Shown: in pieces, positions 11,474 to 22,026 of the stretch
Layout of the letters: every line of letters begins with the position of its first letter
Position numbering within the stretch: position 1 is the first letter of the stretch
Origin: Clavaria fumosa
Lineage: Eukaryota; Basidiomycota; Agaricomycetes; Agaricales; Clavariaceae
Direction: 5' to 3'
DNA length: 64,000 nt
Assembly: GCA_951802425.1 (NCBI GenBank)
Contig: OX637795.1
Location: 2,108,001-2,172,000, forward strand
Notes under the pieces: generated by a model
The model's input: the letters and a program-made list of their open reading frames with translations, nothing else
Told to the model about the DNA's origin: nothing
The model's database searches: none
Made by a program: the position numbers and the translations under genes

Positions 11474-11559
11474 CCGCGTTGGCGTAGTGGTAGCGCGTCT
11501 GTCTTGTACTATGTGTACAATGTAACAGAAGGTCAGTTGTTCGATCCAGCTACGTGGCA
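11474..11559 (+). tRNA. tRNA-Thr (anticodon UGU) with a ~15-nt intron
   Basis: The acceptor stem GCCGCGT pairs with ACGTGGC with one G-U pair, discriminator A. The D stem is GCG/CGC, with an AGTGG-type D loop. The anticodon stem TCTGT/ACAGA encloses a loop CTTGTA plus a short insertion placed after position 37, the standard eukaryotic intron site. The T arm is AGTTG-TTCGATC-CAGCT. A T-run follows directly as pol III terminator. Anticodon TGT reads ACA (Thr). End coordinates could be off by one. Confidence 0.9.
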
Positions 11560-11683
11560 TATTTTTTGGCAAGGTCGGTAAGTTCCGAAATTGCACTGCG
11601 CTGAGTTTCATTTTTTTAAACCTCCGACAAGACGCGTCGCACTGGCTGGCTGTGCAGACGAGAGCAAACGGATCGGATAGAAA

Positions 11684-13622
11684 ATGCCTACGCTCAGGGA
11701 ATACCTCGCCACACAGGACTCGCTAGTACAGGAAGCCTCGCTCGTCCTTCCCCACTCCTTCTCCAACTGCACTTACGCTCTGGGCCATATCCGCCAAGCC
11801 GTCTATTTCTGCCTCACCTGCTCCGTCCAGCGCGGTATCTGCTCAGGTCAGTAAACGACCCCCGGTCCAAGCCACGACCACCACCATGACCCCAACCCCC
11901 GTCCATAGCCTGCTCCATTGCGTGCCACACCGACCATGAGCAGCTCGAGCTCTTCCCCAAGCGCCGCTTCCGCTGTGACTGCCCAACCACCGCCCTTGCG
12001 CACGCGTGCACCTTGCACAAGACGCCCGAGCTCCCCAACGAAGACAACGCGTATGGGCAGAACTTCGCGGGCAAGTTCTGCCGCTGCGGGAGGGAGTACG
12101 ACGCGGCGCGCGAGAGGGAGACTATGATCCAATGTCTGGCGTGCGAGGTGCGTGTTACGTATTGTCATGGGGGAGATGGCATGCTCTTTGACTGATGCTT
12201 TGCTGATGGATGGCGTGTTGTTCGCGTTTTGACACGTCGCGATGTGATAAACGCGGATAGGACTGGTTCCATGAGTCATGTCTTAACCTTCGAGAACGGC
12301 CTCCGTCGCGTGAGCCCACCCCAGAGGCACCCCAGCAACAGCAGCAGCAGCAGCAGCCAGAGGCGGAACTGCCGGCTTCCCCATCGACGACAGCGTCCCC
12401 TTCACTACGCTCGACTGACGGCGCAGAGTCACCACCGCCCCTCTCCGCGTCCGACGCCACATCTGATAACAACGACAACGACGGCGATAACGACGGTGAC
12501 GATGCCTCCTCGGCCTCTTCCTCCGGCCTCCCGCCCCCGCTCATCCGGGCGTCCGACTACGACGCCTTCGCCTGCGCGGCGTGTGTCCGGCGCATCCCGC
12601 TCCTCGCCAGGTACGCCGGCACCCCCGGCGCACTCATGGTCTTCAGGGACGAGCACGGCAACGGGGACGCCCCGTGGCGTGTTATCAGCGCGCCCGTGCC
12701 TGCGGGACCTACCGCGGACGACATCGTTAACCTTGATGTCCCACACCCCGCCTCAGCTTCTGCGAACGCGGGCGGCTCGGCGGCCCACAGCCACGTCCCC
12801 CATCCTGATCCCGGTGTCATGGCGCCTGCGACAGGCATCAAGCGGGCGCGTTCGCCTGCCCCGGACACCCACGGCGACGGCGGGGCGCGCGCCGGTGAGC
12901 CCGGTGCCGACTCCCCCGACTCCCACACGGACGCCAAGAAACGCGCACGCTTGTTGGCGTCGACGCCGGTGTGTCTCGCGCCGCCGGTGAACGCGGTGGC
13001 ACAGACATTGCTGTTCTCGCGTGCGAGTGGGAACTGGGGGGCGGGGGATGTGTTCTTCACGGAAGGGTGGCGCGAGCGGTGGTGTCGCTGTCCATCTGTG
13101 GGTGTCTCTTGTTCACACACTGGGTATAGGAATGCTCTGACGGACACGTTCCTTCTTGGTTTTTTTATTCATTAAATTTTTTTATAGTGCTCACAATCGC
13201 TGGTGGCGCATCCTTACCTGTTAGAAGAGGAAGAGACGTACGAGCCTCCGGAGGATCCCGATTCAGGTCAGCGACTTTGAGTCAGACATTGTTCCTCCAT
13301 AAACGTCTTAAATTTCGCCCAGGTTTGTCGCTAGAGGAACTCGGCATGCGTGCGCTGCAACACATCCCACGCGACCGCGCGATCGATGGGATACATGCGT
13401 TCAATGCGATGCGGTGCGTGCCCCATGTTCTCACGCCAAGATGGACAGTATTTAGATGCGCCCTGTATGTTGTTGGGCGTCTCGGTCAGGGACGAACTGG
13501 TCGCGTTTCTGCGGCCGTACGCGGCAGAGGGGAAGGTGGTGAACGAGGCAGACGTAAGGGCGTTTTTCGAGGGACTAAGAGAGGGGCAACGGGAGAAGGC
13601 AAAAGGAGGAGGGCAAAAGTGA
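11684..13622 (+). CDS. UBR7: UBR7-like E3 ubiquitin ligase (UBR box + PHD finger)
   Basis: UBR7 proteins (S. pombe Mlo2) carry a UBR-type zinc box and a PHD-like finger and act on chromatin in higher eukaryotes. Exon 1 starts MPTLREYLATQD and enters the UBR box: NCTYALGHIRQAVYFCLTC, then across an intron CSIACHTDHEQLELF and RRFRCDCPT, with the full Cys/His set. The PHD part follows: NFAGKFCRCGREYD, MIQCLACEDWFHESCL (second half after an intron). A Q-run and acidic/Ser-rich linker lead to FACAACVRRIPLLARYAG and a nuclear-type basic linker. The C-terminal exons give LEEEETYEPPEDPDS, GLSLEELGMRALQHIPRDRAIDG and DELVAFLRPYAAEGKVV, ending GGGQK. All joins read in frame. The linker is unusually long and disordered. 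Confidence 0.9.
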
Positions 13623-13880
13623 GAGAGAATAAGAGAGTTGCAGACACGGGCAGTTTATACCCTGCCTCCGAGTCGGACATGAAGTACCTTTAAAGTCACA
13701 TGACAGATCCCTACTCATCACATGACACCGCGCTGACCGAAAGACCGTCGGTCATTGTTGATACAACATTGATAATAGTCAGGGTTTAAATACAGTTCAA
13801 TCGATGGGCTGACAACCTTCCAACGGGTTTACTCCAACCACCCAACACACCCACACTCCCAGCCTCGAGCCTTATCACAG
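13623..13880. other. Intergenic / promoter of the exon-repeat gene
   Basis: This holds the UBR7 3' flank and about 250 bp upstream of the next plus-strand ATG. The hexamer CACATGA occurs twice (about 13697 and 13720). No TATA box is obvious. Confidence 0.4.
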
Positions 13881-15252
13881 ATGTCTTCGAAATCATCTCC
13901 GCAGCTTAAGGATTCTGACAGGCAGCCACAGCACGAAGAAGGGGTGAACGACGTTCGTCCGGATGTGAGGCGGCCAACTCGGAGAGACGCCGACGCTAGT
14001 CACTAACACCTCCTCCCTCCGCCCAGACCTCCAACGAGCAGCCAGCCAAAGCTCAGCCCTCCGAGCAGGGTGCGCAGCACGTACGTCATCGACTACCCCT
14101 TGGAGAGTTTACTTACTAATCAACGTCCCTCCGAAACAGAAGGGCGAGCCGCACTTCGGCGTGCCTCCTGTGCACGCCCGAGGCTGCTGCGCAGGTGGAT
14201 CCGACCTGTCTGAACAGGGCCGGGCCCCCGTAGACAAGGAAACACACTCTGTACATCATGACCCTCACAGTTCGGGCCCAGAAATTTTCATTCTCATTTC
14301 CTCCACCGCAGATGGACCGTGAACCGCGCTTTGGGATACCGACCGTACCGCCGCCCGATCCGCGAGGCGGCTTTGCGGATTCTGGAGGGCAATTTGGCCC
14401 AGGCCCCGTCATCCTCGACCCTCATACTATTGAGCAACTCCCGCGGGCTCTCGTGAGTCATTCATACTGCGAAGCATTAGTCCTATTAATATCTTTCTCT
14501 CTGTCCAGACTTCCGCCGAGCTGAAAGCCAAAGCAGCCGAACTGAATGCCCAACAGACACCCGTGAGCAACGAGGGAGTGCAGCACGTACGTCATTACCC
14601 CCCGATCGTCCACGGGAAATTCCTCATATCTTTCACACCACCAGACGGACAAGGATGACGAACCGCGCTTTGGGATACCGACAGAACCGCCGCCCGATCC
14701 GCGAGGCGGTTTTGCGGATTCTGGAGGACAATTTGGCCCAGGTCCCGTCATCCTCGATCCTAAGACTGCTGCGCAACTCCCGCGGGCCCTCGTGAGTCAC
14801 TCATACTGCGAAGCACTAGTCCTACTAATGTCCTTTTCCCTGCACAGACCTCCGCCGAGCTGGAAGCCAAAGCAGCGGAACTAAATGCTCAACAGATACC
14901 CGTGAACAATGAGGGTGTGCAGCACGTACGTCATTACCCTCCGATCGTCCATGAGAAATTTCCTCATACCTTTCACACCGCAGACGGACAAGGATGACGA
15001 ACCGCGCTTTGGGATACCGACAGAACCGCCGCCCGATCCGCGAGGCGGTTTTGCGGATTCTGGAGGACAATTTGGCCCAGGCCCCGTCATTCTCGACCCT
15101 AAGACTGCTGCGCAACTCCCGCGGGCCCTCGTGAGTCATCCATACTGCGAAGCACTAGTCCTACTGATTAATACCTTCTCTCTGTCCAGACTTCCGCCGA
15201 GCTGAAAGTCAAAGCAGCGGAACTAAATGTTCAACAGAAGTTGGATCAGTAG
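13881..15252 (+). CDS. Unknown Pro/Gly-rich protein built from duplicated exon pairs
   Basis: No known family. Exons alternate with short introns, all in phase 0. MSSKSSPQLKDSDRQPQHEEG starts the protein. Then come pairs of an A exon (PRFGIPTEPPPDPRGGF, then DSGGQFGPGPVILDP, ending LPRAL) and a B exon (TSAELKAKAAELNAQQ, ending NEGVQH). A exons start near 14312, 14645 and 14984. An older, diverged pair (KGEPHFGVPP…, ending KETHS) precedes them. The end is TSAELKVKAAELNVQQKLDQ with TAG at 15250-15252. Each A+B unit with its two introns is 339 bp. All splice sites are GT-AG (GTGAGT after A, GTACGT after B). A exons look disordered; B exons look helical. Probably a soluble, repeat-evolving protein; no function inferred. 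Confidence 0.7.
14312..15239 (+). repeat. 339-bp intron-containing tandem repeat, 3 units
   Basis: Identical landmarks (AACCGCGCTTTGGGATACCGA) fall at 14322, 14661 and 15000, exactly 339 bp apart. Each unit contains two phase-0 exons and two introns. Introns and exons are both highly similar between units, so duplication was genomic and recent, not by retroposition. Confidence 0.95.
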
Positions 15253-16147
15253 TGATCCTTTGTCTCAGTGAAGGGACCGGTAGGTACAGTTACAACCGCC
15301 GAATCAGCGTTTTCTCTTGAAGCCACGACCGTTTCCTTTTCTCATTTTGTCAGAGTCATCGACGACTTACTGTAGGATTTGTGCGAACCGGCGATGTAAT
15401 GCAGACTTCATGTTTACTTACAGTAACTAGCCTTAATCCTATCCTCTTTCCCACAAGGCATGAGGTGCGAGAGAGAGTTCTGCTTTGAGATAATCATCTC
15501 CGAATGCAAAGACTTCATGCGATAGAAGAAGCATCGACTTTGCCTATTGGCTCTGCCTTCCGTCGCTCGGGCCTATGAAGGTGGGCATTCTTCTTCCAGG
15601 CAACATCACGTCCTCACGTCTATACTCAGAGCGGCTGGACAAGCTGCCTAAATAAAGAGCAGCGTATGATCGGGAACTACTTGCCCATAGGCGAAGGGGC
15701 GCGTCGGAGCGGGTCATGCTGTGTTGCATGACAGCTAGCTGCGTCTGCCCCAGCGCCGGCTCCGGCGCCCGAGCCGTTAGTCTGTGGCGGGGGTTGAGGG
15801 AGAGGGAGCGTTGCACGGCATGGGTGGGGGTAATGGGTGTGTCCTTTTGCATGTAAGGCGGGGAATCGAGTGGTGATCCACCCAAGGAAATCCGCCTCAG
15901 GAAATCTGCCCAAGTTAACATAGCCCTTCAATTCCTGTTCCCGGGAGTCCGGTCCGGCATTCCGTTAACTCTAAACGAGTGTGTGACGACGAGATGACAT
16001 GATCGATGCATGATTGCATGATCACTTGTCCGATTAATCATATTACCAAATAAGGCACGTTACTGACTCATTGATAAATGTAATATCACGTGATCGTCCA
16101 TACACTGTTGCCCTTCCCTTTCTCCTCTCTTGGTGTGACACTCAAAA
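15253..16147. other. Intergenic
   Basis: Two overlapping minus-strand open frames (15544-15931) use different frames, are Pro/Ala-rich and show no domain. I do not support a gene. Confidence 0.4.
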
Positions 16148-18453
16148 ATGTCTGCTGGAGCACAAGATGAACTGGCCTGCATCAATGGCATAGAGCCAAA
16201 GGTGCGCATGGTCGAGGGCGACGAGCGAGAGGTTAGCTCCATGTCGAGGCGAGTACTGCATGTCCTACTAAACCAATGGTCGTTGATAAGTAACTCGGCC
16301 CTTCGCTCTGTCTAGCACTTCCGTCTACAAGGTCATTTCTCTTGGAATGCCGAGAGACTACGCTCATTCTCTCGTTCCCTTTGTTCTCTAGATAAAGAGA
16401 ACTTGGGATCATTATTATTGGTAAGTATAGCAGTATGTTGATCTTTTCTTCTGAGTGGGTTTGAAACGCGTCGCTTTCTCAGCTCCTGCCCTGTACTTGA
16501 AATCCTTCCTTTGTATACTATATGAGTGAGCTCTGACTTGGATCTTCCTATGTCGCATGAGCAGGCGTGGAGAAACCAGGTGCGTGTCCGCGCTCTCTCC
16601 CACGACGATGGAGCTAAAATGCAAAACCGCGGACAGGGCGGCAATCCCATCAACGCGCGCACCTGCAAGCACCTTAAAGCCCTCCTCGGTGACGCGTACG
16701 AGGCCGCACGCATCAAGCTCAAGAACCCACACGCGGCGAGCGCGAAGCAGAAGGGTGGTCCCGCGAAGAAGAAGACTGCTGCTCCTGCTGCTGCTGCTAG
16801 TGGCTCTGGCGTTTCGAAACGCAGGAAGGCGGGTGCCCGCGGGGACGACGATGTGGAGGGAGAGGAGCCGAAGAAGCGCGCGCGGAGGACTGCGGACGTG
16901 GAGGGGGAGGAGGACCAAGGGGAAGAGGAGGAAGAAGAGGAGGAGGAGCTTGCGGCCCCCAAGTCGAAGGGCAAGACTGTACCCAAGCTATTGCTGGCCG
17001 TTGAGTGGACAATGGAGAAAGGACCCGACCCGACGGGGTGGTGGATCTCTGAGAAGCTGGACGGGGTCAGGTGTGTACGCTGTTCTATCTGAGATGGGTG
17101 CTGTGTCTGAGCGCGAATCGACCAACGAAATCCGTCCTGCATTAGGACTTACTACGATGGAAAATCCATGATCAGCCGTCTTGGAAATCCATTCGTGCCT
17201 CCTCAGTGGTTCCTGGACAGTGAGTCGGCGTTCTTTCCCTGCTTTCGCTGTGGGAGCACGCCGACCTACTCACGCCTTGTCTCTCCCTTGCAGAACTGCC
17301 CAAGGACGTCACGCTGGATGGAGAGCTCTTCGCCGGGCGTGGCCAATTCCAGTCCACCGTCTCCATCGTCAGGACGATCAACTCGCCGCATTGGAAAAAC
17401 ATCGTATTCAAGGTCCGCCTCTCCCTTCCCCTCTTCACCTCTCCGTTTGTGGTCCTTGTTCATCAGAATCTTCTCCCACCCCCGCCCCGCATTTTCACGT
17501 GCGCCCAGGTATTCGACATGCCCTCGCAAGGCGACAAGCCGTTCGAGGAGCGCATGGCGGCACTCAAGACTATGTTCGGCCCAGGCGGCACGCACGCGGT
17601 AGACCACGTCGAGGTGGTGAAGCAGACGCTGGCGACGGGCGTGCAGCACGTGCTTGACGAGCTCAAAGCGGTTGAGACGCTCGGCGGGGAAGGGCTCATG
17701 TTGAGGAAGCCCGGATCGTGGGTTCCTTTTTTAATTTTTTTTTTCGGATCCATACTCCTGGGCCAACCAAAATGGCTGTTTCCTTACTTGTCTTATTTCG
17801 CTTTCGCGCGTCCAGTCTTTACGAGGGATTCCGCTCCATATCCCTCCTCAAGGTCAAGGTGAGGGCCAAACGGAATATTTTTTTGCAAAAATCTCACGAG
17901 TTTCCATACGAACACACATTAGACGTTCTACGACGCGGAGGCCATCGTCACCGGGTACTCTGCGGGCAAGGGCCGTAACGATGGCGTCGTCGGTGCACTC
18001 AAATGCACAATGGCGTCAGGCAAGGTACAGGCTCCTTCCGCTTCTTCCATGGTCACACAGCTTCCCCGTCTAAATAAAACATTTTTTTTCGTAATTAAAA
18101 AAACCACAGACGTTTAGCGTTGGCACGGGCCTGAGCTATCAGCAGCGGAAGAAGCCGCCCAAGATCGGCGCGGTCATCACGTACCGCTTCCAGGAGCTGA
18201 CAAAAAGCGGCGTGCCGAGGTACGTTTTCTTAGTTACTTATTTATTCCCCCCCTTTTTTTCCCTTTCTGTGGAGACATGTGTGCGACCACGTTGTCGTTG
18301 CCTTCCATTTGTCTTGCCCTTGTTATTCTCCTAACCCGTGCGTCATTTCTTGTTGACAGGTTCCCGTCGTACGTGGGTGAGGTGGTTGACAAGACGGAGG
18401 CTAAGGATGCGGAGGTGCCAGAGCATCGCAAGGTCAAAACAGCTACTGAGTGA
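16148..18453 (+). CDS. ATP-dependent DNA ligase with N-terminal SWIM zinc finger
   Basis: The enzyme seals DNA nicks through a lysyl-AMP intermediate. It starts MSAGAQDELACINGIEPK. A SWIM zinc finger is assembled across four exons: KRTWDHYYCSCPAWRNQ and GGNPINARTCKHL (CxC…CxH). The joints TG|C and CCT|GCG restore it exactly. An acidic and Lys-rich linker (about residues 100-165) follows. Then come the nucleotidyltransferase motifs: EKLDGVR (motif I, adenylated Lys), VTLDGELFAGR (III), GEGLMLRKPGS (IV), SLLKVKTFYDAEAIVTGY (V). The OB-fold part is TGLSYQQRKKPPKIG and YRFQELTKSGVPRFPSYVGEVVDK. It ends KTATE, stop 18451-18453. It is small and lacks the N-terminal DNA-binding domain of ligase I/IV, so it resembles the minimal ligases of bacteria, viruses and kinetoplastids. 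Repair or organellar role is inference. Confidence 0.9.
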
Positions 18454-21160
18454 TGGGCAGGAATTTGTTTCTTGCTGCTGCTGGCTTGTTGTCCTACTTT
18501 GTGGTTTGTTCATTTGCAAAATGCATGCCAGCCAGTGAGCAAAAGCCCATGACGTGGAAATATGTCATCTAGGGCACTTTCAACCTAGTGTAGTCAGGCA
18601 TTATGGTGCTCGTGGGACCTTGCCTGTGGCACAGTGGGCCAAAGGAGGATAAACAATTGTAAATGAGTACCAATGAGCTAGCAGATTCAGCCACAATTGT
18701 GGGCTTGGAGGGACCTTGACCAAGCAAGGTAACATGATGGGCAGAGAGATTGCAGAGCATTGCAGAGGGCCAGAAAACTTAGAGCTGTTTGCAAATATTT
18801 GGAGACTGGCACAATGCACTTTTTTTCATCTAAAAGTGTTTCATTACTCAGCCAATTCTGAAGATATCAATGAGTGAGAATAGCCATTCTGTAGGGAAAA
18901 AGATTTCAAACATCATTTTCTTACCCAATTCTTCATGAGCTTCAATGACATTACACTGGCAATGATGAGCTAGAGGGCATGGTAAAAGAGTTGAAGGCAT
19001 TTCATCAACTCCTGGATTATTTCTGGCCTTGTACAAATTCTGTTTGCCAGATACAATATGAATATTGATGTAATATTTCTATACAACTGGCAAACAACAA
19101 CAGGACCCCTATGAGGCAGGCTAGTGTATAGTTAGGGATGCTGGTAGGTGAGTATGGATGCAGCATGCACTGGCAAGCAGCAGCAGGATGTGACCAAGGA
19201 TGGAATGAGGGTTCACCATGCACAACAGGGTTCACCCCTGCCCCCACCTCTTCCTAGTGACAGCAGCAACCCACAGGGCCAGAGGGTTGAGCATAACAAT
19301 GTAGTTGTGCTTGACCTTTCAATTGAGAGATTAGAAGTACGATCAGTCTTCCACGGACAGCCGTCCTTGTGCATGTCTACTAAACCTGCCTTTTGTTCAT
19401 GATCAGAGTATTCGCTACCCAGAGATGGACATCAGCTTCGGACAGAGAAAGAATGCAAGAAAGAAACCAATGAGAAGACGCAGCTCACCTGCCTCCTTCG
19501 CTATTCCCTCGCAGCTTGCTAGTGCCCATGAGACGCCGCACGAGCGACACACAAGGCGGTCCTTGCCCTCGTTTATCCAGCACACCTAGCAGCAGCGACA
19601 GCACCTACGAGCGCGGGCATGCCTGCATACGTAGCAAGCCTAAACGTCGCAAGCCGTGCAAAGAAAGAACGCAGCGACGAGGGACGGTACCCAGGCTCAA
19701 GGTGCGAAGGGGGGTTCACACCTGCGGAGAAGCCGCTCGAGGCAGATGACGAAGGTGGTTGTGAGGATGTGGGAGGTAGTGAAAGCCAGTCATTAGGGTT
19801 GTTAGAGTGGAAGACAGAGAATGGGTTGGTTGCCTTCGCGGCACGCCAGGTTGGCGCTCAGATGCGGGGTGGATTTGGAGAGGGGCAGGCTAGATTTTTC
19901 TTGCGTTGACGGCGTTCTGTTGTACGTCGCGGTGTATTGATAAAGAAAATCGAGCGGAAGGCAATTTTGGGAATGGAGAGAAATTGATGTGCAAGAGACG
20001 AGGTACGTGAGGACGACGTGGTGATGCCGTACTTGACGAGGGTGGAGTAGATGGGCTGCGTCATCGGCCATGTGGGGCCGCTTGGCAGGCGGAGGCTGGT
20101 CAACGGGCTCTGCGATGTTGACGGCGTCGTCGAGCTGGTGGATATCATCTCTGAGCTTCCGCTAATTGTGGTCTTCTGTTAAACGAAGGCTGGCTGCGGA
20201 GTGGATTTGAAAGACTGACTTTTGTAGCTCTGATTTGGTCCGCTGGGAGCGTTGACGAAGAGCTGTTGGTTGAACGAGGTGGCGCCTAAGTCAGTATTTG
20301 ACGAGGACTACTAAGCACGGAATTAAATACTTGAAGGGATTTGCTATGAATGCTCATAATGTCATCTTGAGAGCGCGACTATCACGTGTCCCAGCACTGA
20401 CCCGAGTGACCCCTGCTGCTGCGCTTAACGACGAAGAGTCGACTATCCAACTGCATCCATTGTCGATGCTTCCGTCACGCAGAAACATCACAGCATTGCG
20501 GATATACACCTCTGCCGCCCCTTCGCTTGCACAGTCGACAAGAACTGTTCCATTCCTTATTCCCTGCATATTTGCTGGGCCTCCTAGTATGTACAGCACC
20601 ATCTTCGACAAGACAGGGAAGAAGAAACGTGGGCGATGCCCGTCTTCAACGTTAGAGAAGCATCTGTAAAATATTTCGAAAAGCGGAGCAGTCAGAAAAT
20701 AGCCAAAGTCACATATTCTCTTGATGATGATGTCGAGGCCTGAGGGAGATCTCATTGTCATCATCTTCCGCGTCTGAGAGGTCATGGAATTTCGGACACA
20801 GCGACGTGGCACACCTCTGAGTCCATCTGCAGAGATGTCATATATGTGGATGCGTCGGTCGTTGTCTATATTGCAAAAAGATATACCTCGCAATCGAAGA
20901 TAGGGATACGAGAGTGTAGGAAAGATGGCAGTACAGTAGACAAGCTGATAATGCATACAGTTGGGAAGGCCTCAAAGGTATGCCGGGAAGGTCACAACAT
21001 GTGACATGTGACCATTGTAAAGTGTGACATATCTACACATTGCAATTTGCCCAGAGGTCAATGAGTGTTACCTGCTTTTGCTTTTGTTGCTTCAACCTGC
21101 CTCAAATGTGCTCAGAAGTGATGCAGATTCTTTGACAGATCCCACTTCGAAGGGAGTGCA
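18454..21160. other. Gene-poor, partly CpG-poor stretch
   Basis: From 18570 to 19150 the sequence is AT-rich and low in CpG, like decayed transposon DNA, but no transposase motif is readable. Between 19780 and 20290 the minus strand has coding-like pieces in different frames (for example IYSTLVKYGI) that I could not join. A 200-codon minus frame at 20354-20956 has no recognisable domain and overlaps a 123-codon plus frame. I annotate no gene here. Confidence 0.45.
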
Positions 21161-21490
21161 TTAGGGTGGGATTGAGTTTGCACCATAAGTTCTGGGCCTC
21201 ATCTTCAATTTACAAGATAGTGTGAAAATAAGGGCATTCTGTTGTGTCTGGAAATGGTGAACAACTTCTGCTTGTCCAAGAGTCGGATGAGAGTCAACAA
21301 AGGTGAAAATGGTCATCCAATCATGGAGGGTGAGATTGTCTAGAGATGAATTCTGGGTGATAGCTGATGTTGCAGGGGCATTTGGGGACACTTTGGCTGA
21401 TGGCTTGCATGTATATGGAGCTGGCCTGTTGTGCACCTTGTGCCTGGGTTTGACAGGGGTTTGACAGGCATCATGAAATGGGCAAGACAT
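21161..21490 (-). pseudogene. pogo/Tigger-like transposase N-terminal fragment
   Basis: The block LTLHDWMTIFTFVDSHPTLGQ followed by AEVVHHFQTQ and a Lys/Arg-rich 'SxKLK' helix matches the first helix-turn-helix of fungal pogo/Tigger DDE transposases. The frame stops soon after; no CENP-B-type second helix set or DDE catalytic domain follows, so this is a truncated relic. Flanking sequence is AT-rich and low in CpG. Confidence 0.6.
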
Positions 21491-22026
21491 GTTGAAAATT
21501 GAAAATTAGCACTCATTTGTAATTTGGTGAGCCACTCCAGTTTGTACTAGCAACCCGCACTATTGCATAACCTGGAAAATCTGAATGCATTATGTGTTAT
21601 GCATGAAATTCCTAATTTCCCTGCTTCCCATGTTGGGAAGGACCCAAAACCAATGCATTATTCAACTTATGCAGTAAGGCCACATGCATTATGAGCTTGT
21701 CAACTGTAGACATGTTGCCCATACAAAAGCAGAGAGCAACGGCGGGCTAGATACAAAGCAGGTTTGGAAGTTTCAAGCACTAGAGCACAGGGTATGAACT
21801 AGTGTTTTGTGGTTGAAAAGAGGAACCCGGAGAGCTTGACTCGATGGTGAAAGGCGAGAACGACAACAGGGAGGGTGAGCCACGTTCCCTATCAAGCGCT
21901 GGCGTATCTTTTGCTGGCGTCACGGGCAATGTTAGTTGTCACATCAAATCGTGACTGTCAGTGTCGCGCTCCGCAGCATTGATAAGCAGGAGGTGCTCTT
22001 TCGACCACACCACCAGCATCATCACC
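21491..22026. other. Relic-element flank and promoter of the NACHT gene
   Basis: Around 21545-21700 the motif ATGCATTATG/TGCATAACCTGG recurs in both orientations (GCATAACCTGGAAAA, AATGCATTATG, TTATGCATGAAATTCC), as in termini of pogo-like elements. From about 21840 composition shifts to CpG-containing sequence leading to the NACHT gene ATG. Confidence 0.4.

Noticed and set aside
12155..13147. Minus-strand ORFs across UBR7
   Set aside because: They are antisense shadows of the GC-rich UBR7 linker; the plus strand has UBR and PHD motifs with consistent introns.
15544..15931. Minus-strand ORFs downstream of the exon-repeat gene
   Set aside because: Two overlapping frames of similar length, low complexity, no motif, no start context.
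20354..20956. 200-codon minus-strand ORF as a gene
   Set aside because: No recognisable domain, overlaps a 123-codon plus frame, no splice logic; could be real but I cannot support it.
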